From assembly GCF_019578655.1 (NCBI RefSeq), contig NC_063257.1, forward strand, positions 25,747,939 through 25,811,938: DNA of 64,000 nucleotides, read 5' to 3'. Source of the stretch: Ricinus communis (lineage: Eukaryota > Streptophyta > Magnoliopsida > Malpighiales > Euphorbiaceae). Positions 1 to 11,321 of the stretch are shown here, piece by piece; position 1 is the stretch's first letter; each line of letters opens with the position of its first letter. The notes beneath the pieces are model-generated. The model did not search any database and had not been told where the DNA came from. It was given only the letters and a program-made list of their open reading frames with translations. Both the position numbers and the translations under genes were made by a program.

Positions 1-1464
1 GCAGCTACAATCTAAGGCAGTGAACCTATCGATGCAGTCTAGCACTAATGGCGAGTATCAAGGTCGTAACCTTCGGGAAAATGAAAGCCCAGAGTTACTA
101 CTTTGTTCTCTATTATATTAGCCTAAAATGAATGAGGAGTAATTTCTAAACTAACTAATAACTACCAGCTGAGTTCTAAGTGAGATGCAGGAATGAATGG
201 ATAAATGAAACAATCAAGACAAGAAAGCAAACCCAAAGGGAACCTAGACTAGTTGGCAATCAAACAAAAGATAATAGATTGATAAGTCCAATTACACTAC
301 CTGTGGATGAAATCTTATTTGAATTCGGTTTCCCTCTCAAGATAATCGAATTCCTAAACTCAAGAACCTAAAGTTGGTATCTCTTCCTAACGATTGATTC
401 TTAAATTAGCATTAAGCTTTAATCCGCCTCTGTTAAGCTTTGTTATTTCTTAATCCGGCTAGTTAATTATCCTTATCATTAAGTGATTATTAAACAGTTC
501 CTGCTATTCAAAATTTCAATCGCCAAATGGATTTCTCAATCACATAAAGCAATCTAAACATCACAATTCACAATGTCTCATGAATAATGCATCATCTTAT
601 TAATACTGAAAGCAAGAAGGATACAGAACTAAACTCAACAATCCAACCATTTAGTACTAAGCCAACATAGTAAAGAAATCCCAATGGATTTAATCAATCT
701 AGCTAACCATGTTCATCCTTAAAACAACTAGGAAATCAATTATAATGAAAGAATAACAGAAATGGAACATCTACACCCTTTTCTCTTGAATCAGATGAAC
801 AGCTCCAAATTTGAATCAGCACTACGATCGGTCATCCCAATTGCCTCTCGAATTGCTTCACTACTCTTTTGCATTCAGAACATTGCGATTCCGGGATTCT
901 TCCTCTCTCCAACTCTCTCCCGAACTCAGCACTTTGCAAAAACCGAACCAGCCGCCGGGACTCTCTCTCTCGCTCATTGCTTCCCTAACTCTAGAAATAG
1001 TTTTTCGTATATATTTGTCTCAGCACGGCTGTGGTCATGGCCATGCTGAAGCTTTGGATTCCACCAATTAAGGTTTCTTCATGGCCGTGCCCCCGCCGGT
1101 GCTGAGCCACAACGGGCCGTGCTAGAGGCCGTGGTGGTGTCAGAAACCATGCCCAAAATGCAAATTTCAAGGATCAAAAGCCAATGGTTAGTCACGGCCA
1201 GAGTAGAGGCCGGGCTAATCAGCACGGCCTTGACCTAGGCCGTGCTCAATGTATGCACTGCGGGCACTTGTCTAATTTTGATGAATTCCCATCCGTTTTT
1301 GCATGTATTGATCTATAATTACTCAAATACTGATGATGGTCCTATAAATTCTCCTGAAATGCAAAAGAACACAAAACACGGGTGATCTTGGAATAAAATC
1401 ACAATAGTTGCTAAGAAAATACGCAATAATATGCAAGAAAATATGTGTAAAACTATGCACATCA
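1..1464 (-). repeat. Athila-type LTR (3' LTR of a minus-strand element), left end at window edge
   Basis: The segment opens with the LTR-terminal block (cctatcgatgcagtctagca, then a 'cgagtatcaaggtcgt' stretch) found at the end of every LTR of this family here. It closes with ..atgcacatca, the reverse complement of the family start TGAT(A/G)TGCAT. The minus-strand polypurine tract follows at once at 1465-1485, so this is a 3' LTR on the minus strand. A TATA-like tatatatt lies near 1008-1014, next to GC-rich CACGGCC inverted repeats at about 1020-1250. The first ~15 bases of the LTR, and the flank beyond them, are outside the window or lost. Short open frames in it (762-1071) are not believable genes. 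Confidence 0.85.
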
Positions 1465-1800
1465 TATCACCCCATACTTAAGCTATTGCTTGCCCTCAAG
1501 CAATTAACAACTCTCCTAAAAAAACTGCAGTCAGCAATTCCTTACAGTTTATGCCCCTAGTCCACAATAGATAGTATTCAACACATCTCAAAGGATACTC
1601 AATCATAAATCAAATTGTAAATTATCAACGAAGAATGGAAATAATATTAATGCATGAATAACTTAAATGACAACTCAATATAAACATCACAAACCAATGC
1701 CTCACAAGGATCACTCAAGTCACTCAAAGTGTATACAAGGTGAAAAACAAATCCCTCAAAGCAAATGCACAAAACCTGCTTACCATAAGCTTGCTCATAA
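1465..1800 (-). other. 3' noncoding end of the minus-strand Athila element with PPT and hairpin
   Basis: This is the internal noncoding region next to the 3' LTR, seen in reverse complement. At 1467-1500 are the complement of the polypurine tract (caccccatacttaag) and the hairpin attgcttg-ccct-caagcaat. The rest is AT-rich and matches the 3' noncoding region of the other Athila copies (for example 18000-18380). It ends at about 1800, where it joins a second LTR fragment, so its gene-bearing part is missing. No gene was seen. Confidence 0.75.
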
Positions 1801-2512
1801 GAATAACGAAAATGAAACATGAACACCTTTTTCTCTCGAATTGGATGAACAACTCCAAATTTGAATCTACACTATGATTGATCTCCCCAATTGCCTCTTG
1901 ATTTGCTCCACTATTGTTTTGCACTCAGAACCTTGCAATTCCGGGGTTCTCACCCTCTGCAACTCTCTCTCGAACTCAGCACTATGCAAAAACCAAACCA
2001 GCCGCCAGGGCACTCTCTCGCTCCTTGCTTCGCTCACCCTAAAAAGATAGTTTTCCTTATATATTTGTCTCAGCACGGCCATGGTCAAGGCCGTGTTGGT
2101 CAGCATGGCCGGAGTCTAGGTTGTGCTAAACTTTCAGATCTCACCAATTAGGGTTTCTTCATGGTCGTGCCCCCGTCGGTGCTGAGCCACCACGGGCCGT
2201 ACTAGAGGCCCTGGTGGCTGCAAAAACCGTGCCCAAAATGCCATGTTTTAAAGACCAAAAGCTCATGGTTGGTCACAATCAGATTCAGGCTGTGCTTATC
2301 AGCACGGCCTTGACCTAGGCCGTGCTCAATGTATGCACTGTGAGCTCTTGTCCGATCTTGATGAATTCCCATCCGTTTTCGCATGTACTGATCTATAATT
2401 GCTCAAATACTGATGATGGTCCTATAAAGTCTCCTAAAATGCAAAAGAACACAAAACACGGGTGATCTTGGAATAAAACCACAATAGTTGCTAAGAAAAT
2501 ACACAATAATAT
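1801..2512 (-). repeat. Athila LTR fragment (U3 half), minus strand
   Basis: The sequence repeats 743-1432 of the first LTR with scattered substitutions, including the CACGGCC inverted repeats (about 2075-2330). It stops at ..aataatat, 32 bases before the LTR should end, exactly where the plus-strand LTR starting at 2513 begins. The simplest reading is that the 2513 element inserted into this LTR. The other side of the interrupted LTR is not adjacent. Confidence 0.75.
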
Positions 2513-3948
2513 TGATAAGCATCATACTACACATGTTTTCATGCCCGATTGTTCACATTTTTATGCATGATTATCCCGTTTTATGCTAGAATCACCTGTC
2601 TTTTGTTTCCCTTTTCGTTTCAGGTCATTTTCGAAGGACACCATCAGTAATCGAGGGAAATACGTGTGATTACGGAGCAAAATCCATCAAATTGGGCGAG
2701 AACAAGCACCCCGAGGGTTGAGGACGGCCTGGACTCCGGCCGTGCTGAATTATCAAGAGGCTATCCCCAATTGTGCCATTTCAGCACGACTTCCGTATCC
2801 ACCACGGCCTCCAGCACGGCCTGTGGTGGATCAAAGACCGGCCAGGCACGGCCTGTCGTGGCTCGGCTAACAGACTCCAGATTGACCGCACGGACTCGTC
2901 GTCTTGAATCAACTATATAGGCGATTTTGAATTCTAATTGAAGAGGACGATTTTTGGACTCAATTCCAAGACACGCACTTAATCAAATATTTCCTATACC
3001 TCAATTGTAGACCTGGAGAGATCAATTTTCATCAATTGAAGGGGGGATTCCACTTATTCCAACATCGAATTGAAGATCAAGACAAACTTTGGGAGCATTC
3101 AAGAGGCAACTAGGGTTTGAGATTTTGAATTTGCAAATTTAGGGTTTCTCATTCAGCTTGAAGTAGAAGGGTGTACATACCTTTAATTTGTTTTTCCTTA
3201 TTTTGTTCTTTAATTGCTTTGACTATGAACATGAGCAGCTAGATCTTTTGAATCCATTAGGGTTCACCTTTGTTGATGGATTATGCTTAATTGTTAGTTT
3301 TTTATAATTGTCATTCTTGCAATCTTCTTGCTATTCGGTGAATAAAAGTTTGATGCGGTTAATTTGAGACGTTGGATTAATTGTTTATTAGGTTGTTTCT
3401 TGACATTGAGAAATGCTTGTTACAACTGGATTTTGAATAGTAAGGACCGGTAGTTAACACTTAGAGATGAGGTTGATTTACTCACGGATTAAGAACTAAC
3501 AACTCTTAATAGTCTTAAATCATACTTAATGCTAATTTGTAGTAATCCGATAGGAAGAGATTCCATTAGGTTAGTGCAGGGTTTAGGAATCCGTAGCTCG
3601 AGAGAGGAACCGGATTCAGTCGAGTGATTTAGGCACGGGTAAGCAAGATCGGCAATCCATAAAATTCATCTTTAGAATTCCATCACTTAGGCTCCCTTTT
3701 GGATTTATTTCTCTCTTTACAATTGTCTTTTAATTGTCCATTGTTGTCCTTCATTTACTTAATTGCACTCATAACCATTAGATGGTATGTTAGAACTTTC
3801 ACACCCTATTTCAGACTAGATAACATAGCAAGTAGTAGTAACTCTAGGTTCACCCGATCTCCAGGGATACGACCTTGATACTCACTAGTGCTAGGCTGCA
3901 TCAGTGAGGTTCAACGCCTTAGGTGTAGGTTGCATAAAGAGCCCATAA
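2513..3948 (+). repeat. 5' LTR of Athila-type element E1, plus strand
   Basis: It begins TGATAAGCATC, and its end corresponds to the usual ..cctatca terminus, here decayed to ..cccataa. A degenerate PBS follows seven bases later. Inside are GC-rich palindromic repeats at 2720-2870, a TATA box tatata at 2914-2919, and the family 3' block (gatacgaccttgatactc) near 3870. Length is about 1.44 kb, like the other LTRs of this group. Open frames within it are chance. Confidence 0.85.
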
Positions 3949-3954
3949 AGTTTT

Positions 3955-3971
3955 TGGCGCCTTGTCGGGAA
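3955..3971 (+). other. Degenerate tRNA-Asp primer-binding site
   Basis: TGGCGCCTTGTCGGGAA follows the E1 LTR. Compared with the perfect site at 4911-4928 it has lost one base and carries two changes. Its position between LTR and gag supports the assignment. Confidence 0.8.
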
Positions 3972-4114
3972 CCGAATTGAACTAGAGTGAATTGTTTTTG
4001 TGTTAATTTAGTCATTATTTATTTTATTCATTTATTCTTTAATTTTATTATTATTTATTATTATATTATTTTTATTGATCGGTGGTTGTGTGGACTTTCG
4101 GTTTCAGGTAGTTT

Positions 4115-4579
4115 ATGACCAGGAGCTCAAACTCGAATCTTATAGAGCCTCTATCTGATCCAGAACGATCCCTCAGACTCTTAAGGAAGAGGTTGCAATT
4201 AGAGGAGAAGGAGATTGAGGTTGAGGTACCTGTGGATAGACTAGACACGATGGAAAACCATGACCCCCACGCCGATGAGGATCAGAGGACAATGTACGAG
4301 TTTGCTCGACCATCTTTGGATGGGACGAAAACTAGTATAGTCAGACCTGCTGTAGCGGCCAACAATTTTGAGATAAAGGCCAATGTTATCCAGATGATCC
4401 AATAAAGCGTGCAGTTTGGAGGATTGCCCAGCAAGGATCCCAATGCACATATCTCCAACTTTTTGGAGATTTGTGACACATTCAAAATAAATGGAACAAC
4501 CGATGATGCCATTCGGTTGAGATTGTTTTCATTTTCCTTGAGGGACAGAGCAAAGAGATGGTTGCAATCTCTTGGAAAG
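4115..4579 (+). pseudogene. Athila gag N-terminal fragment (E1)
   Basis: The fragment starts with ATG (MTRSSNSN..), just after a conserved leader (ggtagtttatgaccagg), at the same place as the gag starts of elements A and B. It keeps the family blocks [44 protein letters not shown] and [17 protein letters not shown]. Gag would form the particle shell that packages element RNA. A TAA at 4403-4405 breaks the frame, which otherwise continues. After RWLQSL the reading runs into an inverted LTR fragment (about 4575-4580), so the rest of gag and all of pol are missing. No function is expected. Confidence 0.85.
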
Positions 4580-4829
4580 CAGCTAGTTGGCAATTCAGCA
4601 CGGCCGAAGTCCAGGCCGTGCTCAACCCTCAGGGTGCTAGTCTTCATCCAATTTGATGGATTTTGGTCTGTAATCATGCGTATTTCCCTCGATTGTTGAT
4701 AGTGTCCTTTGAAAATGATTTAAAACAAGAAAGGAAACAAAAGACAGATGATTCTAGCATAGAACGAGATAATCATGCACAAAAATGTAAACAATTGGGC
4801 ATGAAAACATGTGTAGTATGATGCCTATC
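4580..4829 (-). repeat. Inverted LTR start fragment, minus strand
   Basis: The reverse complement matches the first ~250 bases of the E1 LTR (2513-2764) with scattered substitutions, ending ..gatgcctatca at 4829. It includes the inverted repeat agcacggcc(gaagtcca)ggccgtgct at about 4597-4622. Together with 2513-2764 it forms a 250-bp inverted repeat around the E1 gag fragment. Confidence 0.8.
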
Positions 4830-4910
4830 AATACTCGTCATTAGTGCTAGACTGCATCGATAGGTTCACTGCCTTAGATTGTAGCTACCATAAATAGCCT
4901 ATCAAGTTTT

Positions 4911-4928
4911 TGGCGCCGTTGCCGGGGA
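4911..4928 (+). other. tRNA-Asp primer-binding site (perfect)
   Basis: TGGCGCCGTTGCCGGGGA is complementary to the 3' end of plant tRNA-Asp (GUC), CCCGGCAACGGCGCCA. It sits six bases after the LTR end ..cctatca (4904). This is where minus-strand DNA synthesis would start. Confidence 0.9.
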
Positions 4929-5073
4929 ATGTTTGATAACTATAATGAAATTTGTTATTTGTTACTTTAGCCATTTTTTTATTGTTTTTGTTTTTATTTA
5001 TTTATTTATTTTATTTGTACATATTTATTTAGTTTAAGTTTATGATTCAGGTAGTGAATGATAAGGAGGTTCA

Positions 5074-6071
5074 ATGGTAAATTCAAACTCTTTGTATGAC
5101 GCGTTGGAGAATGGGATCAGGAACCAAGGGAGTGCTAAGAATTGGGACACCCATGCAGCCTTAGCAGCTCTACTGGAATCGTTTTGTAGGGCTACCGATC
5201 AACTCTCCAGTCCTATCCTTTCATTTCAAGATTTTTGTGAAATTTGTTGTGGTTTACATTTGAGTAATGCTTGCCCATTGTGCAGTGATTTTGCTCATTG
5301 TTCTTATAACTTTGAACAGGTGAATTATACGGGAAGTTGGCTAAATAACTCATATGAAAGCACCTACAATCAAGAGTGGAGCACTCATTCACCCTTTGGA
5401 TGGAGCTTAGATGCCCAAGAACCACCAGGATTTCAGCAACTACATCAACAGCCTAGTCTTGCACCTTCAACTCAGGATGAAGAGTTAGTTTCATAGAAGC
5501 TAATGATGAGGTTCTCTACAAGTCTTAAGGATAGATTCCAACAAACAGAGAGGGTACTTGAAAGTCAACAAGACTCGATTGAGAACATAGTGCATCAAGT
5601 AGGCTTGATCTTTAAGTTACTAGCTGCAGAACAATTTGGAACTCAATCAAACACTACTGAATCCGAGGAACATTTGAGCGCCGTCACTTTGCGTTCAGGT
5701 GAAAATTTTTCTAGTTTATCTACATGTTTGATGATGATGCTTATGTGCAGGAGGACTCCTTGATCATGGGGATAGAACTAGAAAAGGAAGAGGCAAACAT
5801 GATTCCTCTGAAAAACTACCAACAGGAACGTACAGTTGATGATGCTGAATTGCAACTACAAGAATTTTTGGTGGATTTTCCACATGTCCCTTCAATGATG
5901 GAAGATGAGAACAAGTTATCCAATGAAGAAGTCTTGGAGCAGCTTGAATTTCTTCTAGCAAGTGAACCAAGCCAAGGACTGCAGAAAACCATTGACATTC
6001 CTGAAGAAGTTGCTCAACCGTTGATCTTCAAATTGGTGAAACTTCAGCTTTCAAATTGGAAGAGCCCCTAG
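5074..6071 (+). pseudogene. N1 ORF: C-terminal half of Athila gag plus pre-RT linker
   Basis: The ORF starts MVNSNSLYDALENG. Early on it has a cysteine/histidine knuckle (CEICCGLHLSNAC, spacing CX2CX3HX4C), then EQVNYTGS and YESTYNQEWSTHSPFGW, which match the Athila gag C-terminus (element B shows NTYNLGWRNRPNFEW). Further on come the RFQQTE.VLESQQ and AVTLRSGENF blocks, and the pre-RT linker EEVLEQLEFLLASEPS. RNA binding is the likely ancestral role. The frame is broken by TAG at 5494-5496, a 1-base deletion near 5725 and another near 6030 compared with N2. Its amino-terminal 80 residues have no clear match to full-length gag, so they may be unique to the non-autonomous family. Confidence 0.75.
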
Positions 6072-6490
6072 AGCATCATGACTACGTCCAACAATATGAG
6101 GAGCGAGTTTTACCCATCATACTGGCAGCTTGCTTGACAGTCGGGAAGAGTTAATTGACAATTATCCCTCTAAGCGGATACTTAAAGCCATTTGCTTAGA
6201 AGAAGGATGGATGGTCGTCGATCACACCCATTTGCTTTTCACCATGAGTCTAGCTAAGAAGACTCATCACATAAAAAAGAAGCGCTTTTGGGAGGCACTC
6301 CAAATTTTAATTTTAATTTTTAATATTCTAACCTTTCGTTTTGAAACATTTTATTAGTTTTAGTTCTCATATTTTATTTAATTTTTATTTTCAATTTTGA
6401 TTTTTTATTTTCAGCTTCTACGGAAGATGCACTGAGTTTCCACTACACCAGCCTCGGCGGATAATCAGAGCAGTCCCTGATGGTTGCTAC
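6072..6490 (+). other. N1 tail with conserved end-of-pol motif
   Basis: Decayed coding sequence continues (LPIILAACLT, KKTHHIKKKRFWEA in shifting frames) to the motif AAGAAGCGCTTTTGGGAGGC at 6278-6297. After that the DNA is T-rich noncoding, as in N2. A foreign minus-strand LTR starts near 6490. There is no polypurine tract or 3' LTR, so the end of N1 is lost. Confidence 0.65.
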
Positions 6491-7962
6491 TCGTGTTAGC
6501 TACAATCTAAGGCAGTGTACCTATCGATGCAGTCTAGCACTAATGGCGAGTATCAAGGTCGTATTTCTCGGGAAAGCGAAAGCCCAGAGTTACTTCTTTG
6601 TTCTTTGTTATATTAACCTAAAATGGATGATGAATAAATTCTAAACTAACTATTAACTACGAGCTAAGTTCTAAGGGAGATGCAGGAGTAATTGATAAGT
6701 GAAATAATCAAGACAAGAAGACAAACCCAAAGGGAATCTAAACTAGTTGGCATCCGAACAAAAGATAAAGGATCAGTGAGTCTAATTATGCTACCCGTGG
6801 GCGAATTCTTATCAATTCGGTTTCTCTCTCGAGATAACCGAATTCCTAAACCTAATAACCTAAAGTTGGAATCTCTTCCTAACAATTGATTCTTAAATTA
6901 GCATTAAGCTTTAATCCGCCTCTATTAAGCTTTGTTAATTCTTAATCCGGCTAGTTAATTATCCTTATCTCTAAGCGATTATTAACCAGTTCTTGTTATT
7001 CAAAGTTCCAGTTGCCAAACGGATTTCTCAATCTCATAAAGCAATGTAAACATCACAATTCACAACGTCTCATGAATAATGCATAATCTTATTCATACTG
7101 AAAACAAGAAGAATACAAAACCAACTCAAACAATCCAACAATATAATATCAAGCCAACATAGTAAAGAAATCCCAATGGATTAAATCAGTCTAGCTAAAC
7201 ATGTTCATGTTTAAAACAATCTAGGAAATCAATTACAATGAAAGAATAATGAAAATAAAACATGTACACCCTTTTCTCTCGAATTGGATGAACAGCTCCA
7301 AATCCGGATCTACACTTTGATTAATCTCCCAAACGCCTCTTGAATTGCTCCACTATCTTGTTTTTGCACTCGGAATCTTACGATTCCGGGATTCTACCGC
7401 AACTCTCTCTCGCACTCCGGTGATTGTGCAGAAACCGAACCAGCCACTAGGGCTCAATGTCACTCTTTCTCTTTCCCCCTTTTCTTAAGAAAAACTCATT
7501 TTTTCTTATATATTTAACTCAGCACGGCCGAAGTCCAGGCCGTGCTAAATCTATGGATCTCACCAAGTAGGGTTTCACCACGGCCGTGTTTCTCCCCGTG
7601 TTGGCCACCACGGGCCGTGTTTCTCCCCGTGTTGTCCACCACGGGCCGTGCTGAAGGCCGTGGTGGATACGGAAACCGTGCCCAAAGTGCTAATTTCAAG
7701 AATCAAAGCCAATGGTTGAGCACGGCCAGAGTCCAGGCCGTGCTCAATGTATGCATTGCGGGCTCTTGTCCGATCTTGATGAATTCTCGTCCGTTTCCGC
7801 ACGTATTGATCTATAATTGCTTAAACAATGATGATGGTCCTATAAATGTTCCTGAAATGCAAAAGAACACAAAACACGGGTGTTCTGGGAATAAAAGCAC
7901 AATAATTGCTAAGAACATACGCAATAATATGCAAGCAAATATGTGTAAAACTATGCTTGTCA
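6491..7962 (-). repeat. Athila LTR, minus strand
   Basis: The sequence aligns with the 1-1464 LTR throughout (cctatcgatgcagtctagca near 6520, palindrome array 7518-7745, TATA-like tatata near 7507). It ends ..ctatgcttgtca, where the family has ..ctatgcacatca. The left terminus is ragged (ctactcgtgttagctac), so the last bases of the LTR may be lost. No matching polypurine tract follows, which means it is separated from its own body. Confidence 0.8.
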
Positions 7963-9287
7963 GTCCCCTAGATCTTTTTATTTTCTGCATTTATTTACTT
8001 TATTTTTTGTACATGTTATGCATTTGGATTATATTGCCTTTGTTTCTCTCAGTTGAGCATCCCATGTGGGGTATCCATAACATTTTACATTGAGGACAGT
8101 GTGTTCTTCAAGTGTGGGGTGATTGTGGGTAAACCTTATAATCTTTCTCTCTCCAATGGTTTTTAGATATATCTAAAATTGCTATCACTAGGTGTTGTAT
8201 ATTTTTAGGGGATGTTAGGGCACTGTGTCTTTATGCATTAAGTATGCTATTTTTGAGCTGATTGATGACTTGATTTATAAAATTGTAGTTACTTTTCTTT
8301 GTTGTTCATTGTCCTTGGAAAGCAATTGATGGTGTGTTACACATCAGCCCTACCGGGTTAAACCAGTGTTATTTAATTGTTTTTCAAATTGTCGAATTTG
8401 AACTTAGAATGTTGATAATGTCGTATGCATGTGTTTCTTGAGTAATGATTCAATTAATGATGCTGCGAACTAATTGTACCTAATACCACACTAAGATTTT
8501 GAGCCTATTGAGCATTCATTATATTTATGCTCTTTATATTTCTTGTTTGAGTGTGCATCGTACTTGACTTTGCTTCTAGAACTTGCTTTGTAATGCTTGT
8601 TGAAGTTACATGAATATTGTGAATAACATGAGATGATTTGGGCGATTTAGGATTCACCACATTTGACCAAAAGCCTACCCCTTTATGTTTCCATTAGTCA
8701 GCCAGTTTTGAGCCTTAACCTTTTCTTCATAATTTACACCTATACACATCAATTATTCCATTCTTTGCATTTGTCTTTCCCCTACCCTTATGCTAGAACT
8801 TCTTTTTGTGATTTGCTCACCCTTATGTGGGATTAAAATGCCAGCTGCTATGTTGGTAAATTCACTAAGTCCTTTTTATATTTTAGATGCTCCCTTCAAT
8901 CTAAACTGTACTTTTATTCTTTACGTATGCAGTAGTTCTCTTATAAGCTGCTAGTTTATAATTAAAAAAAATGAAGAAAATGAAAAAAAAAAAGAAAATA
9001 AACAAAATTCTTTAATTATTTATCTCTTTATTGGATTTAGAGCATTTTCAGGTGTTATTCTACGAAGTGAGAATTTTAGTGAATAATTCCTCTTGTATTG
9101 TTAGGCATTTAATCCTTTGAACATATATGGTTGTTTATCGCACGAATTCCATCATTTTCACACTTCTTTCCCAAATCTCTGTACCTTTACTTTAGCCCCA
9201 TTACAACCTTAGTAAAGACCCTTTGATTTTGGTATTTACTTATTGACAGTATCAAAAATATGATTTATGAGCAAGCTTATGGCGAAC
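7963..9287 (+). other. Athila 3' noncoding region, plus strand, orphaned
   Basis: This carries the ordered blocks found before the 3' LTR in other copies: ttgaggacagtgtgttcttc with aagtgtggggtg (8089-8122), cttggaaagcaatt (8312), gggttaaaccagtgtt (8355-8372), the cattagtcagccagttttga block (8692) and tatgagcaagctt (9266). At about 9288 it joins RNase H code of another copy, so its own polypurine tract and LTR are gone. A-rich tracts lie at 8962-9005. No gene was seen. Confidence 0.7.
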
Positions 9288-10110
9288 GGACCATTCTGCA
9301 CTCAGGTACTTGTTCAGTAAGAATGATGCAAAGCCTAGACTTATTCGTTGGATTCTGTTGTTGTAGGAGTTCGATATTAAGATCAAGGATAAGAAAGGTG
9401 CTGAGAACTTAGCAGCAGACCACCTTTCTAGCCTAGAAAACCCGACTTTGGAGGCGCTTGATGAGAGTACGATTGATGACAATTTTTCGGATGAATTTCT
9501 ATGCTCAGTTCAGGTTAATTCTAATATCCCTTGGTTTTTTGATTCTGCAAACTATTTAGTTGCTAAAGTCCTTCCCAAGGGTATGACATTTCAGTAAAAG
9601 AAGAAATTCTTTTCTGAATTGAAACACTACATTTGGGAGGACCATTTCTTGTTTAGAGTTTTTGCATATCGAGTTATTAGGCGATGTGTACATGGGGAGG
9701 AGATCCTCCAGATTTTAAGGCATTGCCATGACGGACCAACGGGAGGTCATCAAGTTACAAATCACACAGCTAGGAAGGTGTTGGACTCTGGCCGACAATC
9801 TTTAGGGATGCTAGAGCATTTGTCCAGTTTTATGATGCATGCCAAAGATCAGGTAACATCTCTGCTCGTGATTGTATAATTCACGACTCTAGCTGTTTCC
9901 TGGGAAGCTAAACACCCGTTGGTCAGGACCACTCACTGTCCAATAAGTTTTCTCGTACGGCATAGTAGAATTGCACCATCCAGAGAAGGGAAACTTCAAG
10001 GTCAATGGGCATAGGTTGAAGCATTACTATGGTGACTCACTGGAGCTCGAGGAGCGAGTCAACCTTGTATTGAATCAACAAGAGTAGCTCAAGCATTATG
10101 AGTCAGGGAA
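9288..10110 (+). pseudogene. Athila RNase H / integrase remnant (F)
   Basis: The remnant reads from late RNase H ([32 protein letters not shown]) into the integrase N-terminus. It then jumps at about 9870-9885 straight to the integrase C-terminal part (FPGKLNTRW, HHPEKGNFKVNGHRLKHYYG). Compared with element D about 700 bases are missing, including the whole DDE catalytic core. TAG at 9364-9366 breaks RNase H at exactly the codon broken in D (59954-59956). Another TAA occurs near 9595. The gene is dead; it would have cut RNA in hybrids and joined element DNA to the genome. Confidence 0.85.
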
Positions 10111-11321
10111 AAAAAGAAGCGCTTTTGGGAGGCACCAGAATTTTTATTTTACATTTTTTTAAACATTTTAATCATTAGTTTTGGAACATTATTCTTTTCT
10201 AGTTTAGTCTTCATTTTCATTTAATTTTTTTCAGTTTTATATGCCATTTGCGTGTTTAGAAATATGTGGAAGGTAACTTGAACATTTGACTGTTGAAAAT
10301 TGTAGGAAATTGCACGTGAAAAAGTTCCTGAAATGAATTCTGAGTTTCAGCATGGTCTTGGAGGTTTAACATGTAGTTTTATATGCCATTTTTTTGGGAG
10401 GCGTGTTGAGAGAAACCTTTAATTTCAGCACGTCTTCCGAGAGTAACACGGTTTGTGGACACGATCGTGTCAGACAATTCATTTGTGTTAAGGACACACA
10501 AATCGTGTTGAGCTGAAATGGGAATTCAGCACGTCTTTCAAGAGTAACACATGCTGTGGACATGACTGTGTAAGATAACACACCCGTGTTTAGGACACAC
10601 AACCGTGTTGGTAGAAAAAATGGACTTCAACATGTTTTCCTCGCCTAACACATGCTGGGAGACTACCCGTGCTGGTCACACAGGCGTGCTAGCCTTAGCG
10701 TCTATATAAGCCGTGCCATATTGCAGGTAGCAAAATTTTTGCTCTCCTATATCTTCGCACGTATAGATAGATGTCCTCTCCCTCTTTTCCTTCAATATTT
10801 AAGTGTTTTTCCAGCGAATCAAGTAAGTTTCTTCCTTAACTTTGTTCAATAATCCATTTTGGTATGTGATTTTACTCTTTTCTTTAATTTAGTCAATTAT
10901 TTCTAAATTTTTTGATATTTTTTCTTATTTTCATTAATCTCTTTATTAATTCGTTAAATTTTTCATTTTTGTTGCATTTTATTTATTGCTTCGTTCAATT
11001 TCTTGTTTTTCTTTTAATGTTGATTTGATGTTATTGTTTAATTTGCTTTATTAGTTACTATTGTTTATATTTTTTTATTTCTTTTATTCTGCATTGGAAT
11101 TGCCTGATTACCAATGTTGTGATATTGAACTTGCTGAATTGTGAGCTGGTTTGGTGAATTAGTCATTATGCTGCTGAATTGGAAATTAAGTAATGCAAGT
11201 GTGCTGAAAATATATTAAACTGTTGTGTGTTGCTATTAAATTGTTGATGTTATTAGAATGATTGTCTCTTTTGTGCAAGAATTACTGTTTCGGCAAGAGT
11301 TTTAATTTTCATGCAGGAACT
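10111..11321 (+). promoter_or_regulatory. Leader of the 3' ORF (F): end-of-pol motif, TATA box, probable 494-nt intron
   Basis: The motif AAGAAGCGCTTTTGGGAGGC lies at about 10114-10133. A region with repeated cagcacg/acacg-type modules follows (10430-10690), ending in a TATA box tatataag at 10703-10710. A good 5' splice site AA|GTAAGT starts at 10823, and an acceptor TTTTCATGCAG ends at 11316, five bases before the ATG at 11322. The same spacing is seen at 14487-15095 and, reversed, at 34457-35054. I infer a spliced internal transcript for the 3' ORF; this is not proven by sequence alone. Confidence 0.6.

Larger units (their letters stand above)
4830..6490 (+). mobile_element. Non-autonomous Athila derivative N1 (truncated)
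   Basis: The element consists of a 75-base LTR end (4830-4904), a perfect tRNA-Asp PBS, one decayed gag-derived ORF, the conserved end-of-pol motif and an AT-rich tail. A minus-strand LTR cuts it off at about 6490. The internal part matches N2 (38220-39620) nearly base for base and has the same deletions: N-terminal gag, protease, RT, RNase H and integrase are absent. The shared structure shows that N1 and N2 belong to one amplified deletion lineage and are not independent wrecks. Mobilisation would have needed proteins from a full Athila. Confidence 0.75.

Noticed and set aside
762..1071. Two overlapping open frames inside the first LTR
   Set aside because: They lie wholly in LTR sequence, are not kept in the sister LTRs at 1801 and 6491, and show no family motif.
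7514..8093. Open frame of 183 codons on the plus strand with Pro/Arg-rich start
   Set aside because: It crosses the GC-rich palindrome array, the LTR end and noncoding DNA. The composition explains it.
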